Assembly (NCBI RefSeq): GCF_003287975.1
Contig: NZ_QMKQ01000001.1
Location: 124,001-188,000, forward strand
Origin: Arthrobacter sp. AQ5-05
GTDB lineage: Bacteria > Actinomycetota > Actinomycetes > Actinomycetales > Micrococcaceae
Length of the DNA stretch: 64,000 bases
Direction of reading: 5' to 3'
The notes below the pieces were generated by a model. It was not told the DNA's origin and did no database searches. It saw only the letters and a program-made list of their open reading frames with translations. Positions 43,801 through 52,091 of the stretch are shown here, one piece after another. Made by a program: the position numbers and the translations under genes. Positions within the stretch are counted from its first letter, which is position 1, and each line of letters begins with the position of its first letter.

Positions 43801-45724
43801 CACCCAGACCCAGGAGTTCACCGCCGTGGGCGTGGGCGACATGTCCGGGGACGTGTTCGGCAACGGCATGCTGCGCACCCGCACCGTCAAGCTGCTGGCC
43901 GCCTTCGACCACCGCGACATCTTCCTGGACCCGAGCCCGGAGCCGGGGGCCGCGTTCGACGAGCGCGCGCGCCTGTTCGAGCTGCCCCGTTCCTCCTGGG
44001 CCGACTACAACAAGGAGTTGATCTCCGCCGGCGGCGGGGTGCACTCCCGCTCCCTGAAGTCCATCCCGATTTCCCCCGAGGTGCGCCAGGCCCTGGGCCT
44101 GGGTGCCACGGTCAGCTCCATGGCCCCGAACGAACTGCTCAAGGCCATCCTGGGCGCACCCGTCGACCTGCTGTACAACGGCGGCATCGGCACCTACGTC
44201 AAGGCCTCCGACGAGTCCCACGCCGAGGTCGGGGACCGCGCCAACGACGCGATCCGCGTCAACGGCGAGCAGATCCGCGCCAAAGTCATCGGCGAGGGCG
44301 GCAACCTGGGCATGACCCAGCGCGGCCGCATCGAGGCGGCGTTGCACGGGGTCATCCTGAACACCGACGCCATCGACAACTCCGCGGGCGTTGACTGCTC
44401 GGACCACGAGGTCAACATCAAGATCTTCGTGGACCGCATGGTCGTGGCAGGGAAGCTGGAGGCCTCCGAGCGCGCCGCCTTCCTGCACTCGATGACCGAC
44501 GAGGTCGCCCGCCTGGTGCTGAAGACCAACTTCGACCAGAACGTGCTGCTGCTCAACGACAAGCAGGAGCTCACCAGCTGGTCCCCGGCGTTCGAACGCC
44601 TCATGGACTGGCTCGAGGAGCATGCGGACCTTGACCGGAAGCTGGAGTTCCTGCCCTCCACCGAGGTGCTCGAGGCGCGCCTGGCCGCCGGGGGAACGCT
44701 GACCGCACCGGAACTGGCGGTGCTCGTGGCCTACGCGAAGATCCAGCTGGCCGGCGCCCTGGCGGCGTCCGACCTGCCCGACGACCCGCACTTCGCCAAG
44801 ACGCTGCGCAACTACTTCCCGGTGCAGCTGGCCGAGCAGTTCGGGGCGGACCTCGACTCCCACCCGCTGCGCCGCGAGATCATCGCCACCGTGGTGGCCA
44901 ACGACATGGTCAACATCGGCGGCACCACCTACGCGTTCCGCGTGATGGAGGAGACCGGTGCCGACGAGGCGCAGGTCGCCAAGGCATTCGTGGCGCTGCG
45001 GGAAATCTACTCGCTGGACACCGAGATCGACGCGATCAACGCGCTGCCGGCCTCCTTCGACTCCACGCACTGGTGCCGTCTGCACCTGGACATGCGCCGG
45101 CTGCTGGATCGGGCCACGCGCTGGTACGTCCACCACGTGGACCGCGAACAGGACGTCGACGACGCCGTGGCCGCGCTGGCCCCGACCGTGCGGGCGCTGC
45201 GCCCGGAGGTCGGTTCGATGCTCCGGGGGGTCGATGCCGAGCGCGTCGCGACCTGGACGACCGAGGGCAAGGGCTGGGGCCTGGACGAGGCGTTGGCGAC
45301 GCGCTGGGCCGTCCAGTTCGAGTCCTTCGCGCTGCTGGACATCGCCACGGCCGCGGCCCGCACCGGGGCCGATGCCACCGAGCTGGCCAAGGTCTACTAC
45401 GTGCTCTATGACCGCTTCGGCGTCGACTCGCTGCTGGAGCGGATCACCTCGCTGCCGCGCGACGACCGGTGGAAGGCGCTGGCCCGCGCCGCGCTGCGCG
45501 ACGACCTGTACTCGACCATCATCGACTTCACCCGCGACGTCGTTGCCGTCACGGATCCGGGGGAAACGGACCCGGCCGCGCGTGTGGCTGCGTGGTTGGA
45601 GGCGAACGCGGCTAACCTTGATCGTGCACAGAACATGTTCGCGGAAGTGAACCGGCTGGAACGCGATGACATGGCGTCCCTGTCGGTCGCGCTGCGGCTG
45701 TTGCGTTCCATCGTACGGAGGTAA
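40889..45724 (+). CDS. gdh: NAD-specific glutamate dehydrogenase, large (180-kDa) class
   Basis: A 1611-residue enzyme converting glutamate to 2-oxoglutarate plus ammonium with NAD, mainly for catabolism. The length and long regulatory N-terminus (ACT-like segments around 70-400) are those of the Bac_GDH class. The catalytic core lies around 700-1200: VHLRFGEVARGGLRWSDR, KAQMVKNAVIVPTGAKGGF (substrate lysines), GVGDMSGDVFGNGML and GEGGNLGMTQRGR. TTG start after GGAGG (7 nt); ATG at 40910 after GGAG (6 nt) is equally possible. The next gene starts 5 nt after the stop. Confidence 0.95.
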   Translation: MNSSESSMSETFIAETLTPELVATYYGQLAAEDAAAYSPQQLESRVGAHLAVGWIREPKTPRVAVTRHAAMTMVYVVTDDMPFLVDSVTAEIVRQHHAINVVVHPTFVVGRDAEDGHITALDTVPANEHLASGDTAALPQISALVAGNRDTAIESWISVELGGDPSDEALTELVAGLERILGDVRAAVEDWAPMRNKAHEIADSLATVTGAEQIPDLDAAIDLLHWLDDGNFTFLGYREYDLITENNEDVLRIQAESGLGLMRNAIPARDTQHLTKRGRAMARDKRALVITKANSRSSVHRGVYLDYVGVKRFDAQGNVNGERRFIGLFASSVYTSSVRSVPVVREKVEAVLKLAGFAPDSHSGKDIVTILETYPRDELFQISVEDLTDTVLGILRLQERRRTSLFLRPDVYGRFMSALVYLPRDRYTTGVRLRIEKELTEAFNAESMDFEVRMSESSLVRLFYRIRLQRHGLTPVVDRAGLETRLVAAVRSWSEGISVAANELYGNDKGAALAAGWSEAFPAAYRVEFEVEDALADIERFGKYEDEAHVGPVVKFYVPEEDEDSEVNARMKLYLTAPLSLSKILPVLQNLGLEVIEERPFAVTPSSAEPRYLYDLGLKFPAGIDPIDTEPLLADAYSAVVTGAAESDHMNRLVLLESVSWKQVGLLRAYSRYLHQLGVSTSYAFISDTLVANPEVTHGIIALFEGTFDPALTPEESAVAIQAAHEVLNEALDKVPTLDADKLLRRFVNLIEATLRTNYYIDPAALAFKLLPGKITDAPFPRPKYEIWVCSPRIEGVHLRFGEVARGGLRWSDRREDFRTEVLGLVKAQMVKNAVIVPTGAKGGFYAKQLPNPAVDRAGWMEEGKASYRIFIRSLLEITDNLVVDEHGEKVVPPANVVRLDGDDTYLVVAADKGTASFSDTANAISEERGHWLGDAFASGGSVGYDHKAMGITARGAWESVKRHFFEFGVDTQTQEFTAVGVGDMSGDVFGNGMLRTRTVKLLAAFDHRDIFLDPSPEPGAAFDERARLFELPRSSWADYNKELISAGGGVHSRSLKSIPISPEVRQALGLGATVSSMAPNELLKAILGAPVDLLYNGGIGTYVKASDESHAEVGDRANDAIRVNGEQIRAKVIGEGGNLGMTQRGRIEAALHGVILNTDAIDNSAGVDCSDHEVNIKIFVDRMVVAGKLEASERAAFLHSMTDEVARLVLKTNFDQNVLLLNDKQELTSWSPAFERLMDWLEEHADLDRKLEFLPSTEVLEARLAAGGTLTAPELAVLVAYAKIQLAGALAASDLPDDPHFAKTLRNYFPVQLAEQFGADLDSHPLRREIIATVVANDMVNIGGTTYAFRVMEETGADEAQVAKAFVALREIYSLDTEIDAINALPASFDSTHWCRLHLDMRRLLDRATRWYVHHVDREQDVDDAVAALAPTVRALRPEVGSMLRGVDAERVATWTTEGKGWGLDEALATRWAVQFESFALLDIATAAARTGADATELAKVYYVLYDRFGVDSLLERITSLPRDDRWKALARAALRDDLYSTIIDFTRDVVAVTDPGETDPAARVAAWLEANAANLDRAQNMFAEVNRLERDDMASLSVALRLLRSIVRR

Positions 45725-45729
45725 TATCC

Positions 45730-47205
45730 ATGGCCATCTTCACGGACCAGCTACGCCAGGGCGCGGACTTTGGTCCGGGGGATGAGGATTGGATCCACCT
45801 GTTGGTGGGGGACTGGCAACTCATCGCCGACTTGGCCTTTGCCGACTTGGTGTTGTGGTTCCCGGTCCCGGAGGGGACGTACAAGGCTTTGGCCCATGTG
45901 CGTCCCTCCACCTCGCACACCGTGTTCCACACGGACTTCGTCGGGGAGCGGATCCGCAAGGACCTCAAGCCGCTGGTCGAGCAGGCCTGGCAGACCCAGG
46001 ACATCGTGCGTTCGGACGCGGGCACGGTGCGGCCCGGTGAGCACTCGATGCTCATCGAGGCCGTGCCGCTGGTCCGCAACGGGCGCACCCTGGCGGTGCT
46101 TTCGGTGCACTTCGACCTTTCCGGCTCGCGCCTGCCCTCGCGGCTGGAGCTGACCTACCGGCAATGCGCCGAGGACTTGCTGCGCATGTGCACCCGAGGG
46201 CTGTGGCCGGACTTCGCCACGCCCACCGGTTCCCGGCGCGGCGCCCCGCGCGTGGGGGACGGCTTCATCCGGCTGGATGCCGACGCGGTGGTGCAGTACG
46301 CCAGCCCCAACGCCGTCTCGGCCTACCGCCGGCTGGGGGCCGCGGCGACCCTGGAGGGCGTCTCGCTCTCCGAGGCGACGATGTCCCTGGTCAAGGACCG
46401 CCGGCTGACCGACGAGGCGCTGCCCCTGGTGGTCTCGGGGAAGATGCCCTGGCGCACCGAGATCGAGTCGATGGGCGTGACGCTGTCGCTGCGCGCGATC
46501 CCGCTGCGCAACGCCAAGGGACGCTACGGCGCCCTGGTGCTGTGCCGCGATGTGAGCGAGCTGCGCCGCCGCGAAAAGGAGCTGGTGTCCAAGGACGCCA
46601 CCATCCGGGAGATCCACCACCGGGTGAAGAACAACCTGCAGACCGTTGCGGCGCTGCTGCGCATGCAATCGCGCCGGATGAAGTCCGAGGAGGGCCGGGC
46701 GGGCCTGGACCAGGCCATGCGCCGGGTCGCCACCATCGCGGCGGTGCACGAGACCCTCTCGCAGGGCCTGAGCGAGAACGTGGACTTCGACGAGCTCATC
46801 GACCGCCAGTTCCGGATGATCGTGGAAATCGCCTCGCCCGGGCAGAAGGTGATGACCGAAAAGACCGGGGCCTTCGGGCACCTGCCGGCGGAGCTGGCAA
46901 CACCGCTCTCGCTGGTCATCAACGAGCTGGTCACCAACGCCGTGGAGCACGGGCTGGCCGAGCGCGACGGCACCGTCCAGCTGGCCGCCGAACGCAAGCG
47001 CAACGCAGTGGGGGAGGACATCCTGCGCGTGGCCGTTTCCGACGACGGGGTGGGGCTGCCCGATGGCCCGCGCACCGAGGGCCTGGGGTTGCAGATCGTG
47101 CGCACCCTGGTCACCAGCGAACTGAGCGGGAACATCCACTGGGAGGACCGCTCGGGACCCGGGACCCGGGTCGTGATCGAGTTGCCGGTCGCCGCCCGGC
47201 GCTAG
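45730..47205 (+). CDS. pdtaS: Cytosolic sensor histidine kinase, PdtaS-like
   Basis: A 491-residue soluble kinase without membrane helices. Residues 1-150 are a GAF-like domain (the N-terminal domain of PdtaS), 180-285 a PAS-like domain (GFIRLDADAVVQYASPNAVS, MPWRTEIESMG), then HisKA_2 with phospho-His in REIHHRVKNNLQT (His296 or His297) and an ATPase domain (LVINELVTNAVEHGL, DDGVGLPDG, GLGLQIV). In M. tuberculosis PdtaS acts with the RNA-binding regulator PdtaR; PdtaR is not in the window. The GGAGGT site overlaps the gdh stop, so co-expression with gdh is likely. Confidence 0.93.
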   Translation: MAIFTDQLRQGADFGPGDEDWIHLLVGDWQLIADLAFADLVLWFPVPEGTYKALAHVRPSTSHTVFHTDFVGERIRKDLKPLVEQAWQTQDIVRSDAGTVRPGEHSMLIEAVPLVRNGRTLAVLSVHFDLSGSRLPSRLELTYRQCAEDLLRMCTRGLWPDFATPTGSRRGAPRVGDGFIRLDADAVVQYASPNAVSAYRRLGAAATLEGVSLSEATMSLVKDRRLTDEALPLVVSGKMPWRTEIESMGVTLSLRAIPLRNAKGRYGALVLCRDVSELRRREKELVSKDATIREIHHRVKNNLQTVAALLRMQSRRMKSEEGRAGLDQAMRRVATIAAVHETLSQGLSENVDFDELIDRQFRMIVEIASPGQKVMTEKTGAFGHLPAELATPLSLVINELVTNAVEHGLAERDGTVQLAAERKRNAVGEDILRVAVSDDGVGLPDGPRTEGLGLQIVRTLVTSELSGNIHWEDRSGPGTRVVIELPVAARR

Positions 47206-47232
47206 GGCCAGGCAGGCAAGCCCACGACAACC

Positions 47233-47272
47233 AGGTGGGGCCCGGTTCCTGGAAAGGAACCGGGCCCCACCT
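47233..47272. terminator. Strong bidirectional terminator
   Basis: A perfect 17-bp stem (AGGTGGGGCCCGGTTCC with its complement), 6-nt loop, between the convergent pdtaS-like and transglycosylase genes. Confidence 0.85.
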
Positions 47273-47295
47273 GTCTGCGTGGTGCGAAGGAGTGC

Positions 47296-48834
47296 CTAGA
47301 ACTTCTTGCGGTGTGCCAGGATGCTGGCGACGTAGGTCTTGGTGTCCGCATACATGCCGTTGCGCTTCACTCCGGCCGCGCCCTGGTAGTAGTAGGCGAT
47401 GCCCAGCTCGACCGACGGTGCCGAGCGCTGGTGCGCGCGGATGATCGCGACACCGGCGGTGACGTTGTCCTGCGGGTCCAGCAGGTCGAGCTTGCGCCCG
47501 ACCAGTCCCGAAGCCCATTCCCCGGCCGCGGGGATGACCTGCATGACGCCCACGGCGTTTGCCGGGGAGACAGCGTTCATCCTGAAGCCGGACTCCTGGA
47601 AGGCATGGGCCTGGGCCAGGGAGGGATCGACGCCCATCTGGCGGGCGGTGCTGGCCACCATGGCCTGCATGGCCGCAGGGGAGGGCAGGTTGCGGGAGAG
47701 CAGCTCGCGCTTGTTGTCGTTTGCCGAACCGACCACGTCCGACTTGTAGGTGCGGCCCAGGAACGTGTTGCCCACCAGCGGCTTCGAGCTGGTCGGGTTC
47801 ACGTCCGAGGAGGATTTCGGTGCGGAGGTGCCGTTGCCGTTGACCTTCAGCGTCCGCCCGATCTGCAGGACCGTGGAGTAGCTCACCGACGGGTTCAGGC
47901 GCAGGATGGTGTTCAGCGGGGTCCCGGTCTTCAATGCAATGTGTCCCAGGGTGTCGCCGGAAACCACGGTGTAGCTGGAGCCGCCGGATTGGGCCTTGGG
48001 TGCGGCCGATGCCTTGGGGGACGACGGTGCGGCCGGCGCGCTCGGGGCGCCGCTGATCTTCAGCTTGTCGCCCGGCCGGATGATGTCGCCGTTGGACAGG
48101 TTGTTCAGCGCCATGAAGGCGGAGACCGACATGTTGTGCCGGATGGCGATCATCGAGGGGGTGTCGCCCGACTTCACGGTGTAGGTTCCGTGCGCGGAGG
48201 TGCTGTTGCCCTTGGGCGCGGACTTGGACGGGGACGAAGAGCCCTTGGATCCGAAGTGCAGCACCTGGCCGACATAGATGGTGTCCTTGGCGGGGTTGCC
48301 GGCGGAGTCGCGCACCTCGTCCAGGGACACGCCAAGCTTCTTGGCGATCGCACCCATGACGTCGCCGTCGGCGACCTTGTAGGTCTGTGCCGGCTTGGCG
48401 GAAGTGCGTGCGTTGTTCGTGGAGGCCTTGGGGGATGCGGCGCGTGCGTCGCTGCCGCCCAGGCGCAGCACGTCTCCGGGCTTGATCAGGTCGGAGGAAA
48501 GCTTGTTGATCTTCTTGAGTTCGGAAACCGAGACCCCGGTGCGCACGGAGATGTGCGAAAGCGTGTCGTTCTGCTTGACGGTGACGGTGCCGCTCTTCTT
48601 GGCCAGGGGAATCACCGAGCCGGGAACGTGGGAGGCCACCAGGTGGGCGCTGATTCGTGCCTCGGCTGCCTTGACCATGGCCGGGGTGGCGGCCTTGGGT
48701 GCCAGGGCATCGCGGGTGGGCAGCGGTGCTGCCTCGGCCGGGAGTGCGAGGGAACCAAGGACAACTGCAGGGATTGCGACCGTGGCTACGGCGCTGCCAA
48801 TGGCTCTGACGCGATTGTTATGTGCAAGGGACAT
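47296..48834 (-). CDS. Secreted lytic transglycosylase with four LysM domains
   Basis: A 512-residue secreted wall hydrolase. Signal peptide (ATVAIPAVVLGSLALPAEAA), then four LysM modules, each opening with a (K/V)-x-x-DT/V pattern: TVTVKQNDTLSHIS, TYKVADGDVMGAIA, TYTVKSGDTPSMIA and SYTVVSGDTLGHIA, separated by Ser/Pro/Lys linkers. A C-terminal SLT goose-lysozyme-like domain carries the catalytic Glu in AHAFQESGFRMN and AVGVMQVIPAAGEWA. It binds and cuts glycan strands. ATG at 48834 is preceded by AAAGGAT; an in-frame extension upstream is Cys/Arg-rich and masks the signal peptide. Confidence 0.93.
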   Translation of the reverse strand: MSLAHNNRVRAIGSAVATVAIPAVVLGSLALPAEAAPLPTRDALAPKAATPAMVKAAEARISAHLVASHVPGSVIPLAKKSGTVTVKQNDTLSHISVRTGVSVSELKKINKLSSDLIKPGDVLRLGGSDARAASPKASTNNARTSAKPAQTYKVADGDVMGAIAKKLGVSLDEVRDSAGNPAKDTIYVGQVLHFGSKGSSSPSKSAPKGNSTSAHGTYTVKSGDTPSMIAIRHNMSVSAFMALNNLSNGDIIRPGDKLKISGAPSAPAAPSSPKASAAPKAQSGGSSYTVVSGDTLGHIALKTGTPLNTILRLNPSVSYSTVLQIGRTLKVNGNGTSAPKSSSDVNPTSSKPLVGNTFLGRTYKSDVVGSANDNKRELLSRNLPSPAAMQAMVASTARQMGVDPSLAQAHAFQESGFRMNAVSPANAVGVMQVIPAAGEWASGLVGRKLDLLDPQDNVTAGVAIIRAHQRSAPSVELGIAYYYQGAAGVKRNGMYADTKTYVASILAHRKKF

Positions 48835-48914
48835 GGAGCGATCCTTTAGGTTGGGGCAAGGACGAATCGTTCGGTCGCAAAAGAACGCACGTGGGTTGTG
48901 GCCCATGTGCGTGT

Positions 48915-48943
48915 TGTGACTCATGGTGCAGGTGTGACTAATG
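48915..48943. repeat. Direct repeat in the transglycosylase/Rv2175c divergent promoter
   Basis: TGTGACTCATG (48915-48925) and TGTGACTAATG (48933-48943) repeat with 18-bp pitch. Followed by TGTGAATTTACACC, itself a partial palindrome. Position between divergent genes suggests operator sites. Confidence 0.4.
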
Positions 48944-49035
48944 TGAATTTACACCACAGAGTGGAATTTGTGAAAGATCCCACGAAGAAAACATTCATAT
49001 GGCCCCTGAACCATCCAAGGATGTGGCACGCTGGA

Positions 49036-49392
49036 ATGGTGAGCAATCTTGAGAACCTAGTGGCCGACTGGCTGCCCCTGCCCGACCTTGCCGAAGCGCT
49101 GGACGTTTCCATCAAAAGGGTCCATAGCCTGATCGACGAACGCGCCATCATTGCCGTGCGCGTGGGCAAGCGAAACATCCGCAGCGTACCCGCCGCCTTC
49201 GTGCTGGACGGGGGTATTGTCGAGAGCCTCAAGGGCACCATCTCGGTGCTCGTTGACTCCGGCTACGAGGACGAGGAACTGCTGGTGTGGCTTTTCACCC
49301 CCGACGAATCCCTGAACGGCACGCCCATGGATGCACTGCGCGCCGGACGCAAGACCGAGATCCGCCGCCGCGCCCAGGCGTTGAGCTGGTAG
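49036..49392 (+). CDS. Rv2175c-family DNA-binding protein
   Basis: A 118-residue protein with an N-terminal winged-helix-like motif (WLPLPDLAEALDVSIKRVHS, VRVGKRNIRSVPAAFV) and a C-terminal domain typical of Rv2175c (LKGTISVLVDSGYEDEELLV, WLFTPDESLNGTPMDALRAG). In M. tuberculosis Rv2175c is a DNA-binding substrate of kinase PknL and lies near a polyprenyl synthase gene, as here. Start at this ATG or the adjacent in-frame GTG at 49039. Convergent with the polyprenyl synthase gene across a terminator. Confidence 0.88.
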   Translation: MVSNLENLVADWLPLPDLAEALDVSIKRVHSLIDERAIIAVRVGKRNIRSVPAAFVLDGGIVESLKGTISVLVDSGYEDEELLVWLFTPDESLNGTPMDALRAGRKTEIRRRAQALSW

Positions 49393-49441
49393 CAGGCACC
49401 GTGTTGCACCTGCCCGGTGCATAGCCCCGAACTCGACCAAG

Positions 49442-49490
49442 AAGCGACGGCCCCCACCCGGATGATCCGGGGATGGGGGCCGTCGCTTTT
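49442..49490. terminator. Bidirectional terminator with T tract
   Basis: A perfect 15-bp stem (AAGCGACGGCCCCCA and its complement), 17-nt loop, TTTT at the right edge, between convergent genes. Confidence 0.85.
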
Positions 49491-49507
49491 CTCGTGCCTG
49501 CCTGCTC

Positions 49508-50614
49508 CTACGAGGTCCGGCGAATTGCCGCCAGGCCCAAGGTGCGCAGCCCGTGGCGTGCCAGCGGGGTGACGGTGAGCCGGTCCAGGGCGGCCAGGCC
49601 CTGCTCGGAGAGCTCGGCGATGGAGGCCTCGGTGGCCGCCAGCGCCCCGCACGACTCCAACAACGCACTCATGCGGGTGACCTCGTCCGCGCGCAGGTCG
49701 TCGGCACCCAGGCGCGACTGGATGAACTCCTGGTCCGCCGGCGAGGCAAGGGTCAGTGCGTGCGCGATGATCTCGGTGCGCTTGCCTTCGCGCAGGTCGT
49801 CGCCGGCCGGCTTGCCGGTGATCGCCGGATCGCCAAAGACGCCCAGGACGTCGTCGCGCAACTGGAAGGCCTCTCCCAGCGGCAGGGCAAACCGGGAATA
49901 CTGCTCCAGCAGGTCTGACGAAGCCCCGGCCAGCGCGCCGCCGAGCAGCGTGGGATTTTCCACCGAGTACTTGGCTGACTTGTAGCGCACGATGGTGCGT
50001 GCGCGCTTGACCGCTTCGGCGGGCCCGTAGGCGGGCCCGGCAGACTCCTCCAGGACATCAAGGTATTGGCCGGCCATGACCTGCGCGCGCATGCGGTCAA
50101 AGATGGTGCGGGCCTCGGGCACCAGCGGCTGGATGGTGGCGAAGAGCTGCTCGCTCAGCGAAAGACACAGGTCCCCGGCGAGGATCGAGGCGGCCTCGCC
50201 AAAGCGCGAGGCGTCCCTGTGCCAGCCCGAGGCGCGGTGCAGGGACTCGAAGCGCCGGTGCATGCTGGGCTGGCCGCGGCGGGTGTCGGAGCGGTCGATG
50301 AGGTCGTCATGGATCAGGGCCGCGGCCTGGAAGAGTTCCAGTGCGGCGCCGGCCTGCACGATGTCGGTGGCCTGGGCATCGCCGCCGGCCCCCAGATACC
50401 CCCAGAAGGCAAACAGCGGACGCAGGCGCTTGCCGCCGCGTGTCAGCTCGTCGATCGCGGTGACGATTTCCGCCGCCGCCGGGGCGATGTCCGAGATGGC
50501 TTCATGTTGTTCTGCAAGGAATTCCGAGAGCAAGGTCTCGAGCCGTTCCGAGAAGTCTGCGGAGAGGTCCCGTGCCTTTTCGGGGTCGGAGGTGTCCGCA
50601 GCATAAAGTGTCAT
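49508..50614 (-). CDS. idsA: Polyprenyl (geranylgeranyl-type) diphosphate synthase
   Basis: A 368-residue prenyltransferase that elongates allylic diphosphates with isopentenyl diphosphate for menaquinone, carotenoid or polyprenol supply. First Asp-rich motif HDDLIDRSDTRRG, preceded by GGKRLRPLF; second RDDVLGVFGD. Both are intact. Product length cannot be read reliably. The ATG at 50614 follows GGATGGGA; a TTG start 24 nt further up is less likely. GTTGCGCAAC lies 16-25 nt upstream of the ATG. Confidence 0.92.
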   Translation of the reverse strand: MTLYAADTSDPEKARDLSADFSERLETLLSEFLAEQHEAISDIAPAAAEIVTAIDELTRGGKRLRPLFAFWGYLGAGGDAQATDIVQAGAALELFQAAALIHDDLIDRSDTRRGQPSMHRRFESLHRASGWHRDASRFGEAASILAGDLCLSLSEQLFATIQPLVPEARTIFDRMRAQVMAGQYLDVLEESAGPAYGPAEAVKRARTIVRYKSAKYSVENPTLLGGALAGASSDLLEQYSRFALPLGEAFQLRDDVLGVFGDPAITGKPAGDDLREGKRTEIIAHALTLASPADQEFIQSRLGADDLRADEVTRMSALLESCGALAATEASIAELSEQGLAALDRLTVTPLARHGLRTLGLAAIRRTS

Positions 50615-50629
50615 GATTCCCATCCATAG

Positions 50630-50639
50630 GTTGCGCAAC
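50630..50639. promoter_or_regulatory. Palindrome GTTGCGCAAC between idsA and dinB
   Basis: Perfect 10-bp palindrome, identical to that in the gdh leader (40842-40851). Candidate regulator site for idsA. Confidence 0.35.
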
Positions 50640-50700
50640 GTGGTGTTTCCTTAACTCTAGCCGTGCGGTTGCCGCCCGCTGGATTGTCGGAGTCGTTGGC

Positions 50701-50706
50701 TAGACT
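50701..50706 (+). promoter_or_regulatory. -10 box of leaderless dinB
   Basis: TAGACT ends 7 nt before the ATG at 50714; no ribosome binding site. Confidence 0.5.
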
Positions 50707-50713
50707 TCACTGC

Positions 50714-51916
50714 ATGGCCCAAGGCAAGGTGCGCGCGATATTGCATGTCGACATGGATGCCTTTTTCGTGTCCGTCGAGCTGCTCACGCGCCCCGAGCTG
50801 GCAGGGAAACAAGTGATTGTCGGTCATCCGGGGGAGCGCTCCGTGGTGCTCTCGGCGTCTTATGAATGCAGGGCACTGGGAGTGAAATCGGCCATGCCGA
50901 TGGCCGTGGCCATGAGGATGGCCCCGCGCGCTGTGGTGATCCCGCCGACGCAGGGGCTGTATTCCGCCTACTCCGCCAGGATCATGGAGATTTTCCACCA
51001 GGTCACGCCGCTGGTGGAACAGCTCAGCGTGGACGAGGCCTTCCTGGACGTGACCGGAAGCATCCGGCGCCTGGGGCCTCCGGAGGAGATCGGCGAGATG
51101 ATTCGCGCACGGCTGCGCACCGAACTGGGGTTGCCCGCAAGCGTGGGCATTGCCGCCTCGAAGTTCGTGGCCAAGGTGGCCTCCACCCGCGCCAAGCCCG
51201 ATGGCATGTTGGTGATCCGCCCCGAGCAGACTTTGGCCTACCTGCACACCCTGCCGGTGGGTGCGCTGTGGGGCGTGGGGGCCAAAACCGCGTTGGTGCT
51301 GCGGGAGATGGGGATCACCACGGTGGCCCAGCTGGCCCAGACACCGCAGAACACACTCAGCCGCCGGCTGGGAGCCACTGGAATCCACCTGTACAACCTG
51401 GCCTGGGGGCGGGACGACCGGTCCGTGGAGACCGAGCGCGAGGAAAAAAGTATCGGCGCCGAGGAGACCTTCGCCATCGATATCTGGGATGACGAAGCAT
51501 TGCGCCGCGAAATACTCCACCTTGGCCATCGCGTGGCCACGCGGCTGCGCGAGGCCGAAAAAGTGGCGGGCGTCGTGGCCCTGAAGCTGCGCTACAGCGA
51601 TTTTTCGACGCTCTCGCGAAGCCGGACACTACCCTTTCCCAGCAACGCGGCCGGCGACCTGGTCTCGGCCGCGGAAGGACTTTTTGAGAAGCTTGGCCGG
51701 CGGCCCCAAGCCGTGCGCCTTGTGGGTATCCGGGCGGAGAGGCTGGCTGACGCCGGCGGCGGGATGCAATTGAGTATCGATCCGCGAGACGACAACTGGC
51801 GGCAAACCGAGGCAACGATGGATTTGATCCGTTCCAGGTTCCCGGCCGGGGCGCTTCGCCCGGCCTCACTGCTCGAACGTGGGCAAAGAGAGAAAAAACC
51901 GGACCAACCTTCTTGA
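50714..51916 (+). CDS. dinB: DNA polymerase IV (Y family)
   Basis: A 400-residue translesion polymerase. Metal-binding acidic motifs HVDMDAFFVSVE and SVDEAFLDV are intact; ASYECRALGVKSAMP is the conserved finger segment; GVGAKTALVLREMGI the thumb helix-hairpin-helix. The little-finger domain fills the C-terminus (KSIGAEETFAIDIW, LKLRYSDFSTLSRSRTLP). No C-terminal beta-clamp peptide of QLxLF form is obvious. Leaderless mRNA. Divergent from idsA. Confidence 0.93.
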   Translation: MAQGKVRAILHVDMDAFFVSVELLTRPELAGKQVIVGHPGERSVVLSASYECRALGVKSAMPMAVAMRMAPRAVVIPPTQGLYSAYSARIMEIFHQVTPLVEQLSVDEAFLDVTGSIRRLGPPEEIGEMIRARLRTELGLPASVGIAASKFVAKVASTRAKPDGMLVIRPEQTLAYLHTLPVGALWGVGAKTALVLREMGITTVAQLAQTPQNTLSRRLGATGIHLYNLAWGRDDRSVETEREEKSIGAEETFAIDIWDDEALRREILHLGHRVATRLREAEKVAGVVALKLRYSDFSTLSRSRTLPFPSNAAGDLVSAAEGLFEKLGRRPQAVRLVGIRAERLADAGGGMQLSIDPRDDNWRQTEATMDLIRSRFPAGALRPASLLERGQREKKPDQPS

Positions 51917-52091
51917 CACATTCGCCGTGAGTCTGCTGCGAGTTGAATCCTGACTACCTTATTAGCAAGATTCGGGACTATTCTGGAAGTAGAAGTTGGC
52001 TAGCCGTATCGGCCGGGAACATTGCCAAGGCGTATTACGTTCAAGTAGGTAAAGGCGAGAGCCGGGACCGTGAAGTGAAGGGGAAGAGACG

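Noticed and set aside
40808-45136. 1442-codon open frame antisense to glutamate dehydrogenase
   Set aside because: The plus-strand enzyme is unambiguous; the antisense frame is a low-complexity Val/Gly/Gln shadow.
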